DNA of 64,000 nucleotides from Altericroceibacterium spongiae. Its GTDB lineage: Bacteria; Pseudomonadota; Alphaproteobacteria; Sphingomonadales; Sphingomonadaceae. The position numbers and the translations under genes are program-made. Below the pieces are notes generated by a model. That model was not told where the DNA came from, made no database searches, and saw nothing but the letters and a program-made list of their open reading frames with translations. Position 1 is the first letter of the stretch. Each line of letters starts with the position of its first letter. Below are positions 8,453 to 19,655 of the stretch, one piece after another. Where the stretch lies: assembly GCF_003610805.1 (NCBI RefSeq), contig NZ_RAPF01000005.1, positions 186,001 through 250,000 on the forward strand, read 5' to 3'.

Positions 8453-9411
8453 CAGGACCAGCCATCCTGCGCTTCAAGATCAGCAGCCAGCTCGCCGATG
8501 ACGCGATAGCAATCGAAGACTGACTGTACAGAACTATTGGGCTCACGGCCTTCCTGAATTGCGGAAACAAATTCACGATCCTGCAATTCGATGCCGTTCA
8601 TTGAAACGGCCACTCCCGACACATCAATCTGTTCGTCCTTGCCGTTGAAGAGGTCATCATAACGGGCAAGATAGGTACCGGTATCACCAATATAGCGGAA
8701 GAAGGTACCGAAAGGTCCATCATTATTGAAGGACAGTGACAAGGTCAGGATTTGGCCCTTATCTGTCTTCATCTGGATCGACATATCCATAGCGATGCCG
8801 AGCTGCGGATGTTTGGGGCCTTGCAAAACATTCGCCTTCACCACTTTGGCGCCAGTCATATATTGGAAGATATCGATTGTATGGGCAGAATGATGCCACA
8901 GAAGATGATCGGTCCAGCTACGCGGCTCTCCTTTGGCGTTCTTGTTTTCACGACGGAAGAAATAGGTTTCTACGTCCATCGCCAAAACGTTGAGATCTCC
9001 GGCGTCGATCTGCTGTTTCACCCATTGATGAGAGGGATTGAAACGGCGGGTATGGCCGACCATGCAGACTAGACCGGTTTCCTTCTGTTTTTCGAGAACC
9101 TTCTGAGCATCTGCCCAGCTGTCGGAAAGCGGAATTTCGACTTCGACGTGCTTACCGGCATCCATCGCTTTAATGGCCTGATCGGCATGCATTTGTGTAG
9201 GCGTACAAAGGATGACGGCGTCAATCGAGTCATCCTTGAGCATTTCTTCGTAATCGGTTGTGGCGTTAGGAACGCCATATTTGTCAGCCATTTCCTGGGT
9301 TTTGTCCAGAGTACGACCGACAAGGGAGACGACTTCGACCCCATCGATCTTCTGAAGACCATCAAGATGTTTTTCACCGAAGGCGCCACCGCCAGCGAGT
9401 GCGATTTTCAT
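8452..9411 (-). CDS. ligC: 4-Carboxy-2-hydroxymuconate-6-semialdehyde dehydrogenase LigC
   Basis: LigC oxidises the hemiacetal form of 4-carboxy-2-hydroxymuconate-6-semialdehyde, the ring-opened product of protocatechuate, to 2-pyrone-4,6-dicarboxylate with NADP+. The 319-residue protein is a Gfo/Idh/MocA-fold enzyme: Rossmann domain with GGGAFGEKHLDG at residues 7-18, EIPLSDSWADA where family members keep the catalytic Lys/His region, VGHTRRFNPSH, and the highly conserved SWTDHLLWHHSAHT. These stretches match Sphingobium LigC closely. It lies between ligB and the aldo/keto reductase, and a 12-bp stem hairpin separates it from ligB. The upstream ribosome site is AAGGAG. Confidence 0.95.
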   Translation of the reverse strand: MKIALAGGGAFGEKHLDGLQKIDGVEVVSLVGRTLDKTQEMADKYGVPNATTDYEEMLKDDSIDAVILCTPTQMHADQAIKAMDAGKHVEVEIPLSDSWADAQKVLEKQKETGLVCMVGHTRRFNPSHQWVKQQIDAGDLNVLAMDVETYFFRRENKNAKGEPRSWTDHLLWHHSAHTIDIFQYMTGAKVVKANVLQGPKHPQLGIAMDMSIQMKTDKGQILTLSLSFNNDGPFGTFFRYIGDTGTYLARYDDLFNGKDEQIDVSGVAVSMNGIELQDREFVSAIQEGREPNSSVQSVFDCYRVIGELAADLEAQDGWS

Positions 9412-9501
9412 AAGTGAGTTCTCCTTGCAGTCAGGAAATGCAATATATCCGGATTGGAGGCCGGAGAGATTTTAAATGTCAGCACGGCACTAGGCTGACG
9501 A

Positions 9502-9530
9502 GCCTCTTCTTCCGAACAGGAAGAAGAGGC
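9502..9530 (-). promoter_or_regulatory. Intercistronic hairpin between ligB and ligC
   Basis: GCCTCTTCTTCC (9502-9513) and GGAAGAAGAGGC (9519-9530) form a perfect 12-bp stem with a 5-base loop, directly after the ligB stop on the minus strand. No T-run follows, so it is more likely an mRNA-stabilising or processing hairpin, or a leaky terminator, than a full stop. Confidence 0.6.
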
Positions 9531-9537
9531 ATTCGGT

Positions 9538-10855
<1,318 letters not shown>

Positions 10856-10867
10856 ATAATCTCTCCC

Positions 10868-11893
10868 TTACAGGCCCTGTTCTTTCAGCTTGGCATCAAG
10901 CCTCGGGTAGACGCGGCGGGCATTGCCTTCGAAAATCGCGGCGCGTTCTTCGGCGGTAATATCGAGCGCATCGACGTAACGCTTGGTGTCGTCAAAATAC
11001 TGTCCGGTGGTGGGGTCAATACCGCGCACGGCGCCAACCATCTCCGAACCGAACAGAATGTTTTTATTTTCGATCACATCTGCCAGCAAGTTGATGCCAG
11101 GCTGATGGTAGACGCAAGTGTCGAAGAACACATTGGTCATGATATATTCGTCGAGCGAAGGCTTTTTCAGCATATCCGCAAGGCCTCTGTAACGTCCCCA
11201 GTGGAAGGGAACTGCGCCGCCGCCATGCGGAATGATAAAGCGCAGATTGGGGAAACGACTGAAGAGGTCTGCCTCCATCAGCTGCATGAAAGCAACCGTG
11301 TCGGCAGCAAGATAATAACCGCCCGTGGCGTGCATCGCCGGATTGCAGGAGCCCGATACATGGATCATAGCGGGCACGTCGAGCTCGCACATGGTTTCGT
11401 AAAATGGATACCAATATTCGTCGGTGAGTGACGGATGGGTGAAATGCCCTCCTCCCGGATCGGGGTTGAGGTTGCAACCGACAAATCCGAGTTCCTCGAC
11501 ACAGCGACGCAGTTCTTTGATCGAAGCCGACATGTCGGCTTTAGGGCTCTGCGGAAGCTGACAGACGCCGATAAACGTCTCTGGGTAAAGTTGCGTGACA
11601 CGATAAATCAGATTGTTGCAATGCTGCGACCATGCCTCGCTTACTGCCTGATCGCCGACATGCGGAGCCATACGGCTGGCGCGAGGCGAAAAGATTGTGA
11701 CATCCGCGCCGCGTTCCTTGATCAGCTTGAGCTGATTGCTTTCGATCGTCTCACGGATTTCATCATCCGTAATGGTCGGATAGGCTGGCGCTTTGCCGCC
11801 GTTTTTATAGGCCTCCACTTGTGCTGCACGCCATTCGTCATGCTGAGGCGGTGCCGTGGTATAATGGCCATGGCAATCAATTACCAAAGTCAT
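10868..11893 (-). CDS. ligJ: 4-Oxalomesaconate hydratase LigJ
   Basis: LigJ adds water to 4-carboxy-2-hydroxymuconate (tautomer of 4-oxalomesaconate) to give 4-carboxy-4-hydroxy-2-oxoadipate. It is a zinc-dependent amidohydrolase-fold enzyme; the 341 residues match the usual length. Metal and substrate sites are visible as DCHGHY (residues 6-11), a HVSGS strand with His near residue 178, HGGGAVPFHWGR near residue 223, and a C-terminal LFGSEMVGAVRG where the Asp/Glu ligand region lies. The ATG at 11893 overlaps the stop of the upstream dehydrogenase gene (ATGA), so the two are translationally coupled. Confidence 0.95.
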   Translation of the reverse strand: MTLVIDCHGHYTTAPPQHDEWRAAQVEAYKNGGKAPAYPTITDDEIRETIESNQLKLIKERGADVTIFSPRASRMAPHVGDQAVSEAWSQHCNNLIYRVTQLYPETFIGVCQLPQSPKADMSASIKELRRCVEELGFVGCNLNPDPGGGHFTHPSLTDEYWYPFYETMCELDVPAMIHVSGSCNPAMHATGGYYLAADTVAFMQLMEADLFSRFPNLRFIIPHGGGAVPFHWGRYRGLADMLKKPSLDEYIMTNVFFDTCVYHQPGINLLADVIENKNILFGSEMVGAVRGIDPTTGQYFDDTKRYVDALDITAEERAAIFEGNARRVYPRLDAKLKEQGL

Positions 11894-12702
11894 CGGGTGT
11901 CATTCCTCTCATTACCATTCTGTCCGACAGCGCGACGCTGACGAATCACCGTTCCGCGTGTCATGACAGGTTCGATGCCAAAGCCCTCCAGAGTTTTGGC
12001 GGATTCTTCCATTTCGGCGGCACGGCGAGCGCCATGAGTGGTCATGCGCTCGCGGTTATACACCACGCGTTTCGCCCAGGGCCAGTCTTTCTCGCTTGCA
12101 TCAAGCGAAGTCATGACTTCTTCAAACACATCGGCTTGGTCGGCGGCTGCAGCACATTCCCAGCTGAGTGCTTCCAGACCTTTTACCATGACTGATCGGA
12201 TCATCTTGATTGCAGAGGCCCTGCCAATCTGTTCTCCAACGATGCGTGTTTTTTTGAAACCCAAAGCGTTGAGGTTCTGCTCAGCTTCGGCTGCATTAGG
12301 CCCGGCAATCAGTAAAGGGACATCAAGAGCAGTGGGATCGACGGGGGCCATCACAGCCACGTCAATATAGCGTCCTCCAGCGGCATTCACACGTTGGGCA
12401 TTACTTTGCTTGGTCTGTGGCGCGATGGAATTCATATCGCACCACAATGCATTTTTTTTCAAAAAGCCAGCATAGTCTTTGGCCACTAACGGCGCGCTGT
12501 CAGCAGTGACCAGCGACAGAACCATATCGGCATTATACAAAGCACTTTCTGCACTGTCACAAGGCGTCACCCCGCTTTCTCGCATAATTTGCTGACGAGA
12601 GTCATTAATGTCGAAAGCGGTTGTAGTTTTGCCCCAAGAAGCGGCGCGGGCGAAAGTAGAACCGGCTTCACCAAAGCCAATCAGGGCCAATCTGCTCTCC
12701 AT
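11890..12702 (-). CDS. NAD(P)-binding dehydrogenase (6-PGDH N-domain, DUF1932 C-domain)
   Basis: The 270 residues have an N-terminal Rossmann domain (LALIGFGEAGSTFA at residues 5-18) and a helical C-terminal domain of the DUF1932 / phosphogluconate-dehydrogenase-like type, with KMIRSVMVKGLEAL in the position of the catalytic Lys helix. It resembles 3-hydroxyisobutyrate dehydrogenase relatives. The ATG at 12702 was chosen because it begins the dinucleotide-binding strand; upstream in-frame sequence is not conserved-looking. It is the first gene of the ligJABC unit. Sphingobium has an uncharacterised gene of this type in a lig operon; the reaction is unknown, possibly acting on a branched hydroxy-acid intermediate. 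Confidence 0.82.
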   Translation of the reverse strand: MESRLALIGFGEAGSTFARAASWGKTTTAFDINDSRQQIMRESGVTPCDSAESALYNADMVLSLVTADSAPLVAKDYAGFLKKNALWCDMNSIAPQTKQSNAQRVNAAGGRYIDVAVMAPVDPTALDVPLLIAGPNAAEAEQNLNALGFKKTRIVGEQIGRASAIKMIRSVMVKGLEALSWECAAAADQADVFEEVMTSLDASEKDWPWAKRVVYNRERMTTHGARRAAEMEESAKTLEGFGIEPVMTRGTVIRQRRAVGQNGNERNDTR

Positions 12703-12793
12703 GTAAATGGATGTGCGTATAGCTTCTTGCTTCTGCAAATGGATAGAGCAACATAGCCATAAGTTTTTACGAAATGATTGCTGGTTTGGCGGT

Positions 12794-13933
12794 TCAGGAT
12801 ACGTCTTTAAGTAAATCGATAAATTCAGCTTGTGGACGGGTGGGGCGCCAGCCTGCGCGTGTGACAATGCCGATAATGCGCGACACCGGTGCCGGTGGCG
12901 GTAATGTTGTTAAGACACCGTTTTCGAGCTCTACACGTAATTGATCGATAGACAGCAGGGTTAGCGCATCGCCGGATAGTAGCAATTCGCGCACTGCCAG
13001 CACCGAACCGCACTCAATTCCCACATGAGGCGGTTTTTCACCGCATTCGCGGAGCATTTCTTCCCAGTAGCGCCGCAACGGAGTGTCTCGACCTGGCATG
13101 ATCCACGGATATTCAAGCAACTGAGCCGCGGTGGGGGCGGGGCTTTTTTGCAGAGGATGTCCGGCACGCATGACAATGGCTGGTCGGTCTTCAAACACCG
13201 GATCCTGCATCATATCTTCAACCAATGTTGCTTCACGCAGGGCGCCGAGCATAAGGTCGATTTCTCCATCACGCAAAGGCCCGGACAGTTCTGCATGACT
13301 GCCCTCCACCACAGAGATATCCACGCCGGGATGTATTGCCACAAAACGGGCAATTGCTTTGGGCAACCAACGCGCTCGGGAGAGTGGCATGGCACCAATT
13401 ACAATTCGCCCGGCTGCTTTGCCTTGCCATGCAGCGATCTCGGCAAGCCCGGCGCGCAATTCTGCCATGGCCAGGCCAAATCCTCGTGCGCGCCGCTGAC
13501 CAGCTTGAGTCAGAATTACACTGCGACCGCGGCGATCTACCAGGCGCTGTCCCAAAGCCAGTGAAAGATCTGCGACGGCTCGATGTAAAGAGGCCGCGGA
13601 AAGGCCTGTCGCTTCGCTCGCTGCAGCATAACTGCCGGCCCGTGCAAGAGCCAGAAATGCGCGCAACTGGGTGCCTGTTACGCGGGAAGAGCCGATGTGA
13701 GCAAGCGCTGCTTCGGCGCGCGGGGTAAGCAACAAAGCAGGTTCGGTCGGTGTCATGCCAGATGGGCCACGTTGGAACAGCAAACATTTCAGCTCGCTTT
13801 CAAGTCGCGCAATAGCTTGCGTTAGAGCGGGTTGGGTCAGATTGATTGCTTTGGCAGCGCGTGTCACGCTGCCATGTTGCACCACAGCTGCCAATGCGGC
13901 GAAATGACGGATATTGAAGCTGCGCTGTGCCAT
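12794..13933 (-). CDS. ligR: LysR-type regulator of the lig genes with tandem HTH
   Basis: This LysR-family regulator is 379 residues long, about 75 more than usual. The excess is a second winged-helix domain: residues 7-50 (NIRHFAALAAVVQHGSVTRA ... NLTQPALTQAI) form one LysR HTH, and residues about 88-150 (TQLRAFLALARAGSYAAASE ... LSAASLHRAV) form another, followed by the periplasmic-binding-like effector domain from about residue 170 (AGRIVIGAMPLSRA). It sits between the ligJABC-type unit, which it precedes in the same direction, and the divergent ligKUI unit, the layout expected of LigR, which in Sphingobium activates both with protocatechuate or gallate as inducer. The gene name rests on position and family. 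Confidence 0.8.
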   Translation of the reverse strand: MAQRSFNIRHFAALAAVVQHGSVTRAAKAINLTQPALTQAIARLESELKCLLFQRGPSGMTPTEPALLLTPRAEAALAHIGSSRVTGTQLRAFLALARAGSYAAASEATGLSAASLHRAVADLSLALGQRLVDRRGRSVILTQAGQRRARGFGLAMAELRAGLAEIAAWQGKAAGRIVIGAMPLSRARWLPKAIARFVAIHPGVDISVVEGSHAELSGPLRDGEIDLMLGALREATLVEDMMQDPVFEDRPAIVMRAGHPLQKSPAPTAAQLLEYPWIMPGRDTPLRRYWEEMLRECGEKPPHVGIECGSVLAVRELLLSGDALTLLSIDQLRVELENGVLTTLPPPAPVSRIIGIVTRAGWRPTRPQAEFIDLLKDVS

Positions 13934-13946
13934 GAAGGTATTTTTA

Positions 13947-13960
13947 GCATTTCCTTATGC
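13947..13960. promoter_or_regulatory. Candidate LysR-type binding site between ligR and ligK
   Basis: GCATTTCCTTATGC is a palindrome-like site (GCAT-N6-ATGC) in the 112-bp gap between divergent ligR and ligK, 13 bases from the ligR start. It has the interrupted-dyad form bound by LysR regulators. Position is right for autoregulation and for activation of ligK. Confidence 0.35.
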
Positions 13961-14045
13961 CTTGCACCATGCTTCGGATTGGCGATTTGCAGGGGGCAGG
14001 GTCCATTTGTCACTTATAGTTGGATTTTGACTGTAGGAGAGTGGT

Positions 14046-14720
14046 ATGAAAGGCGTTGTCGTCCAAAATATTGAACGTGCGGATAAGACGGTGGTCGAAG
14101 CACTCGGCAAATGCGGCGTTGCAACGGTTCATGAAGCGCAGGGCCGTACTGGTTTGCTCGCCTCCTATATGCGCCCAATCTATCCCGGTGCGCGTATTGG
14201 CGCTTCGGCTGTGACCATTTCAGTGCCGCCGGGCGACAATTATATGGTTCACGCTGCGATCGAACAGTGCCAGGATAACGATATCCTCGTTATTGCTCCG
14301 ACATCGCCTTGCGAAGATGGCTATTTTGGCGACTTGCTTGCTACTTCTGCGCAGGCCCGCGGTGTGAAGGGCCTGATTATCGATGCTGGCGTGCGTGATG
14401 TGCGTGACCTCAAGGAGATGGATTTTCCCGTCTGGTCAAAGCGCATTTTTGCGCAAGGCACAATCAAGGCTTCGCTCGGCAGTGTAAATGTGGATGTGGT
14501 CTGTGCGGGTGCATTCATCCGTCCTGGCGATATTATCGTTGCGGATGATGATGGTGTTTGTGTCGTACAGCGTGAACGTGCCGAAGAGGTGCTTGAAAAA
14601 GCACAGGCTCGCGAAGCCAATGAAGAAGAAAAGCGCGTGAAGCTGGCAGATGGGGTATTGGGCCTCGATATGTATGGGTTCAGAGACAAGCTTAAGGATA
14701 TGGGTCTGAAATGGATCTGA
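14046..14720 (+). CDS. ligK: 4-Carboxy-4-hydroxy-2-oxoadipate aldolase LigK
   Basis: LigK is a class II (Mg2+-dependent) aldolase that splits 4-carboxy-4-hydroxy-2-oxoadipate into pyruvate and oxaloacetate, and usually also decarboxylates oxaloacetate. It is a 224-residue RraA-fold protein: [12 protein letters not shown] near residue 24, TISVPPGDN, the [19 protein letters not shown] segment with the conserved Gly-x3-Asp of this family, and the DAGVRDVRD motif with the catalytic Arg and the metal Asp. It is the last step of the 4,5-cleavage route. First gene of ligK-ligU-ligI with a GTAGGAGAG ribosome site. Confidence 0.95.
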   Translation: MKGVVVQNIERADKTVVEALGKCGVATVHEAQGRTGLLASYMRPIYPGARIGASAVTISVPPGDNYMVHAAIEQCQDNDILVIAPTSPCEDGYFGDLLATSAQARGVKGLIIDAGVRDVRDLKEMDFPVWSKRIFAQGTIKASLGSVNVDVVCAGAFIRPGDIIVADDDGVCVVQRERAEEVLEKAQAREANEEEKRVKLADGVLGLDMYGFRDKLKDMGLKWI

Positions 14721-14730
14721 TCAGCTACTA

Positions 14731-14759
14731 TCATGAGGCGACTACAGTCTGCCTCATGA
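14731..14759 (+). promoter_or_regulatory. Intercistronic hairpin between ligK and ligU
   Basis: TCATGAGGC (14731-14739) pairs with GCCTCATGA (14751-14759), loop of 11 bases, in the short gap after the ligK stop. No T-run follows. It parallels the hairpin between ligB and ligC and may set relative mRNA amounts. Confidence 0.5.
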
Positions 14760-14792
14760 TCTCGTATTATTGAGAGGCTGAAAGGATGAATT

Positions 14793-15851
14793 ATGGACCA
14801 GACACGCGTGATGTGGATGCGGGGTGGTACGTCGAAAGGCGGCTATTTCCTCGCAGACGATTTACCTGCCGACATTGCAGAGCGGGATGAGTTCTTGTTG
14901 AAGGTGATGGGGTCGCCCGATCATCGTCAGATTGATGGAATGGGTGGGGCGGACCCGTTGACCAGCAAGGTTGGCGTAGTTCGTAAATCTGAGCGGCCAG
15001 GGATCGATGTTGATTATTTGTTCCTTCAGGTGTTCGTCGAAAAAGCGCTCGTTTCTGATCAACAAAATTGTGGCAATATACTAGCCGGTATCGGTCCCTT
15101 TGCAATTGAGCGCGGGCTGGTGGAGCCGACTGGCGATGAAACCCGGGTGGCCATTTACATGGAAAATACCGGGCAGGTCGCTATCGCCACAGTTCAAACG
15201 CCCGAAGGTGTTGTGAATTATCGGGGTAAGGCCCGCATTGATGGTGTGCCCGGCAGCCATGCGCCTGTGCCGCTCGAGTTTCGTGACACTGCAGGATCTT
15301 CGTGTGGAGCGCTACTCCCTACCGGCAATGCACTTGATGAAATCGAGGGGGTTGCCTGTACGCTGATCGACAATGGTATGCCTTGTATTGTCTTCAAGGC
15401 TGAAGATGTTGGTGCAACCGGATATGAAAGCCGGGAGGAGCTGGAAAGCGATGCTTTTGCGCCTGTTCGTGAAAAGATCGAATCTATTCGCCTCAAGGCC
15501 GGATCGATGATGAATCTGGGCGATGTAACCGATAAATCTGTGCCCAAGATGACTTTGGTGGCACCACCTAAACATGGCGGTGCTGTAACGACCCGGGTAT
15601 TTATTCCGCATCGTGCGCATGCTTCTATCGGCGTGCTTGGTGCAGTCACAGCGGCGACGGCCTGCCTGGTGCAAGGATCTCCAGCTTCGCAAGTAGCCGA
15701 TATTCCCGATGGGCCAGAGAAGACCCTCAGTATAGAGCACCCGAGTGGGGAAATGACCTGTATTCTGAAGGTAGATGAAAGTGGCGAAGTGCGCAGTGCT
15801 GCTTTGTTGCGCACAGCACGCAAACTGATGGATGGCATAGTTTTCGTATAA
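14793..15851 (+). CDS. ligU: 4-Oxalomesaconate tautomerase LigU (PrpF family)
   Basis: LigU moves the double bond of (4E)-oxalomesaconate to give the isomer hydrated by LigJ. The 352-residue protein has the two-domain diaminopimelate-epimerase-like fold of the PrpF family, with the opening motif MRGGTSKGGYFL (residues 9-20). Lys59 (LTSKVG) and Cys93 (QQNCGNI) are 34 residues apart, the same spacing as the catalytic Lys66 and Cys100 reported for Sphingobium LigU. The second pseudo-symmetric half has GSSCGALLPTGN. It lies between ligK and ligI. An assignment to other PrpF activities (aconitate isomerase) is unlikely in this context. Confidence 0.93.
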   Translation: MDQTRVMWMRGGTSKGGYFLADDLPADIAERDEFLLKVMGSPDHRQIDGMGGADPLTSKVGVVRKSERPGIDVDYLFLQVFVEKALVSDQQNCGNILAGIGPFAIERGLVEPTGDETRVAIYMENTGQVAIATVQTPEGVVNYRGKARIDGVPGSHAPVPLEFRDTAGSSCGALLPTGNALDEIEGVACTLIDNGMPCIVFKAEDVGATGYESREELESDAFAPVREKIESIRLKAGSMMNLGDVTDKSVPKMTLVAPPKHGGAVTTRVFIPHRAHASIGVLGAVTAATACLVQGSPASQVADIPDGPEKTLSIEHPSGEMTCILKVDESGEVRSAALLRTARKLMDGIVFV

Positions 15852-15927
15852 GCCTGTTATTTCGCCATTCCTGCAGACGGACCAATGAAAGACAGGATGC
15901 GTCTGGCAATGAAGATGGCGATCATAA

Positions 15928-16812
<885 letters not shown>

Positions 16813-16828
16813 TACTGTTTCTTTCTAA

Positions 16829-16860
16829 CTCCGTCCTGCCAGTTTTTCGGCAGGACGGAG
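16829..16860. terminator. Hairpin after ligI (probable terminator)
   Basis: CTCCGTCCTGCC (16829-16840) and GGCAGGACGGAG (16849-16860) form a perfect 12-bp stem with an 8-base loop, 17 bases after the ligI stop. The following bases are not a pure T-run, so termination may be partial. Confidence 0.6.
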
Positions 16861-17001
16861 ATAAAGCGTTTTTGCGTTCTGCTTACTGATTGAGCAGATT
16901 GATGAGAGGCGTTTCATTGCACCTGAGATGCTTTTCCTTGCCGTGGCATGTTGCCACGTTACCATGCTTTCCGACAGGTCTGAGCCCGATGGAGAGTATA
17001 C

Positions 17002-17976
17002 ATGGCCTATTTTCTGATTGCATTACTGGCTTTGTTAGTCATCTTCTTGCTGATGGCAGTGCGGGTGGTTCGCCAAGGTTATATTTACACCATTGAACGT
17101 CTCGGTAAATTTACGAAGCAGGCAGAGCCAGGTCTTCACCTGATCGTTCCCTTTATCGATAGCGTCGGCCATAAGATCAACGTGATGGAACAGGTGCTCG
17201 ATATTCCCGGTCAGGAAATCATCACCCGTGACAATGCCATGGTCGGTGTCGATGCAGTGGTTTTCTTCCAGGTTCTCGACGCAGGCAAGGCTGCTTATGA
17301 GGTTTCCGGATTGCACAATGCCATCATGGCGCTGACCACCACCAATTTGCGCACGGTGATGGGATCGATGGATCTTGATGAGACTTTGTCCAAACGCGAT
17401 GAAATCAATGCTCGTTTGCTGGCCGTGGTTGACCATGCAACCTCACCATGGGGTGTGAAGATCACCCGGGTTGAGATCAAAGATATTCGTCCGCCGCTTG
17501 ACATCTCCGAAGCCATGGCCCGCCAGATGAAAGCCGAACGTCTGAAACGGGCGGAAATCCTCGAAGCCGAAGGGGATCGGGCGTCTGCCATTCTCCGTGC
17601 TGAAGGGGAAAAGCAATCGGCCATTCTTTCTGCAGAGGGCAAACGCGAAGCTGCATTCCGCGATGCTGAAGCGCGTGAGCGCGAAGCGGAAGCTGAAGCC
17701 AAAGCGACCCGGTTGGTTTCTGATGCGATCGCCGAAAGCGGCAGTCAGGCCATCAATTATTTTGTCGCACAGGAATATACCAAGGCAGTGGCCAAATTTG
17801 CGGAATCACCTAACGCAAAGACAATTCTGTTCCCGGTTGAGGCGACCCAGCTGGTCGGAACATTGGGTGGGATCGGCGAACTGGTGAAGGGCGTGATAGG
17901 TGATGATAAAACAGGTGATGTCTCTGTGCCCACGCCGCGCTCCCCATCGGGTGTTCCGGTAACGGGCCGCCGCTGA
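17002..17976 (+). CDS. SPFH/Band 7 membrane protein, QmcA-like
   Basis: This 324-residue protein has one N-terminal membrane helix (residues 2-21), then a Band 7/SPFH domain (VRQGYIYTIERLGKF to about residue 190) and a long coiled coil rich in Glu, Ala and Arg (residues 175-235, ILEAEGDRASAILRAEGEKQ repeats). Proteins like this form large oligomers in the inner membrane and work with FtsH or NfeD partners in membrane-protein quality control. The next gene, an NfeD, overlaps by one base (TGATG), the usual stomatin-NfeD operon. Whether it is closer to QmcA or YbbK naming is not important; these are the same family. Confidence 0.92.
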   Translation: MAYFLIALLALLVIFLLMAVRVVRQGYIYTIERLGKFTKQAEPGLHLIVPFIDSVGHKINVMEQVLDIPGQEIITRDNAMVGVDAVVFFQVLDAGKAAYEVSGLHNAIMALTTTNLRTVMGSMDLDETLSKRDEINARLLAVVDHATSPWGVKITRVEIKDIRPPLDISEAMARQMKAERLKRAEILEAEGDRASAILRAEGEKQSAILSAEGKREAAFRDAEAREREAEAEAKATRLVSDAIAESGSQAINYFVAQEYTKAVAKFAESPNAKTILFPVEATQLVGTLGGIGELVKGVIGDDKTGDVSVPTPRSPSGVPVTGRR

Positions 17977-18455
17977 TGGACTGGTTTGACGGCATCGAAG
18001 CTCATTGGATATGGCTTACTATTGGTGTGGGTTTGGCTGGGCTCGAAATGGTTGTGCCTGGTGTTTATCTGATATGGCTGGCTGTGGCGGCGATATGTAC
18101 CGGTCTGCTGACACTGGCGATTGAGCCGAATCTGCCTATGCAGGTAGTAGATTTCGTCTTTTTCGCATTAATCGCAGTCTTTTCCGCGCGACGTTATTTT
18201 CAGGATCGTCCGATTGAAAGTTCCGATCCGACACTTAATCACCCGGCGATGCGCATGGTGAATGAAGTGGCACGCGTAACCCAGGCAATTGAGCATGGAA
18301 GCGGGCGTGTGAGACTGGGGGACAGCGAATGGATTGCCCGGGGGCCGGACTGTGCTGTGGGAACACCTGTTCGCGTGACTGGTGCCAAAGGAGTGATTTT
18401 GGAGGTGGAACCATCGCAGGCGACGCCTCCGACTAAGGAAGCGCCGCCAGAATAA
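17976..18455 (+). CDS. NfeD family protein (short form)
   Basis: This 159-residue short NfeD lacks the N-terminal serine protease domain. It has two or three membrane helices (residues 13-70, with WLAVAAICTGLLTLAIE) and a C-terminal OB fold (about residues 95-145: VNEVARVTQAIEHGSGRVRLGDSEWIARG...VRVTGAKGVILEVEP). NfeD OB domains pair with the upstream SPFH protein. Overlapping start and stop show co-translation. The C-terminal tail is Pro/Glu-rich. Confidence 0.92.
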   Translation: MDWFDGIEAHWIWLTIGVGLAGLEMVVPGVYLIWLAVAAICTGLLTLAIEPNLPMQVVDFVFFALIAVFSARRYFQDRPIESSDPTLNHPAMRMVNEVARVTQAIEHGSGRVRLGDSEWIARGPDCAVGTPVRVTGAKGVILEVEPSQATPPTKEAPPE

Positions 18456-18465
18456 TGAGGTCAGC

Positions 18466-19413
18466 TCAAACTGAAGCCTCTTCCGCCGTAAAGCGGCCAT
18501 GCTTGCGATAACGGACCATCCAGCGATCAAGAAACAGGCTGAGAGGCTTGGAATGCACATTCAGGTCGGCGATGCCGGGATAATGACCTGAAGCAATGTT
18601 ACCTTGGCTGAGCATGATGAGCTGGTCTTTGTTCAGCGGTGTGCCTGGCAAGGCGGCAAACAGCCGAGCTATCCCATTAGGCACTTCAATGAAGCTGCGG
18701 TCGCGCTCCTGGCCTTCGGCGATACGTCGATTGATTTCACCCATAGTCAATATATCCGGTCCTGCGATTTCGTAGATTTGACCACCAAATGCAGCCGGGT
18801 TCGCAAGCGCATTGCCGACAGCCTCTGCTGCGTCATCTACCCACAAAGGTTGCAGACGGGCATTGGCTCCGAAAACGGGCACAATCGGGAAAGAGGCGAT
18901 AATCGAAGCAAACATATTAATGAAATTATCATCTTCGCCAAACAGGGCAGATGGACGCAGGATCGTGGCATTAGGGAAAGCCTGCTTAACCTGCTGTTCT
19001 CCGGCTGCCTTGGTTTGAGCATAGGTGCTTGTGGAAGTGTCATCGGCTCCTATAGCAGAAATATGCACGAAGCTGGCTGCGCCAGCTTCGGCGGCCTTAC
19101 GGGCTACAATACCGGCGCCATCGGCATGCAGTGCTTGCAGATTGCCGGCAAAAGCGCCGACTAGATAGACCACTGCATCGGCATCTCGCACGGCTGCTTC
19201 AACACTGCCTTCATGGGTTACGCTGCAAGGGAAAAATTGCATCTGACCCAGATTGGCGAGAGGTTTCAGCCTGAAGGCGTCATCGGGAGTGCGGCTGGCA
19301 ATTCGTAACCGTGCACCACGATCGAGCAAATCCTGCGCGATATGCGATCCGAAAAAGCCGCTCCCGCCAATCAGGACAACGAGCTTACCATCAAGTGACG
19401 ATGCGTGAGACAT
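18466..19413 (-). CDS. NDUFA9-like NAD(P)-binding protein (atypical SDR)
   Basis: This 315-residue extended/atypical SDR has the motif VVLIGGSGFFGSH at the N-terminus, where TGxxGxxG becomes GGSGFFGS. It belongs to the complex I NDUFA9-like group found in alphaproteobacteria, in which NADPH is bound but the enzyme may be structural or act on quinone or lipids. GADDTSTSTYAQTKAAGE holds the Tyr-x3-Lys remnant, and ILRPSALFGEDDNFIN is typical. I chose the ATG at 19413, which places the Rossmann strand ten residues from the start; upstream in-frame sequence to 19518 has no family similarity. It converges with the NfeD gene. Confidence 0.85.
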   Translation of the reverse strand: MSHASSLDGKLVVLIGGSGFFGSHIAQDLLDRGARLRIASRTPDDAFRLKPLANLGQMQFFPCSVTHEGSVEAAVRDADAVVYLVGAFAGNLQALHADGAGIVARKAAEAGAASFVHISAIGADDTSTSTYAQTKAAGEQQVKQAFPNATILRPSALFGEDDNFINMFASIIASFPIVPVFGANARLQPLWVDDAAEAVGNALANPAAFGGQIYEIAGPDILTMGEINRRIAEGQERDRSFIEVPNGIARLFAALPGTPLNKDQLIMLSQGNIASGHYPGIADLNVHSKPLSLFLDRWMVRYRKHGRFTAEEASV

Positions 19414-19655
19414 AAATTCGATCCAGATTTCTCTTGGCCCAGACTTCTCTTGGCAATGAGTGTTTCCGTTAGGCTGCGCTGTATCGCGCAACGCTTTGTC
19501 AGTGTCGCCATGCAGCAAGCCGTTGCCTGTCGCAAGCGGGCAATGGACAAATTTATTCCTTTCAGGTCGAAACTACGTTGACAAGCCTGCCCGCTCTTGG
19601 CTATCGGCGCGCTCCTACCTCGAAGCAGACTTCGTTGAATGCTTTTGCAACGCGT

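Noticed and set aside
16890-17096. Open frame of 68 codons before the Band 7 gene
   Set aside because: Overlaps the true start of the Band 7 gene in another frame and has no ribosome site.
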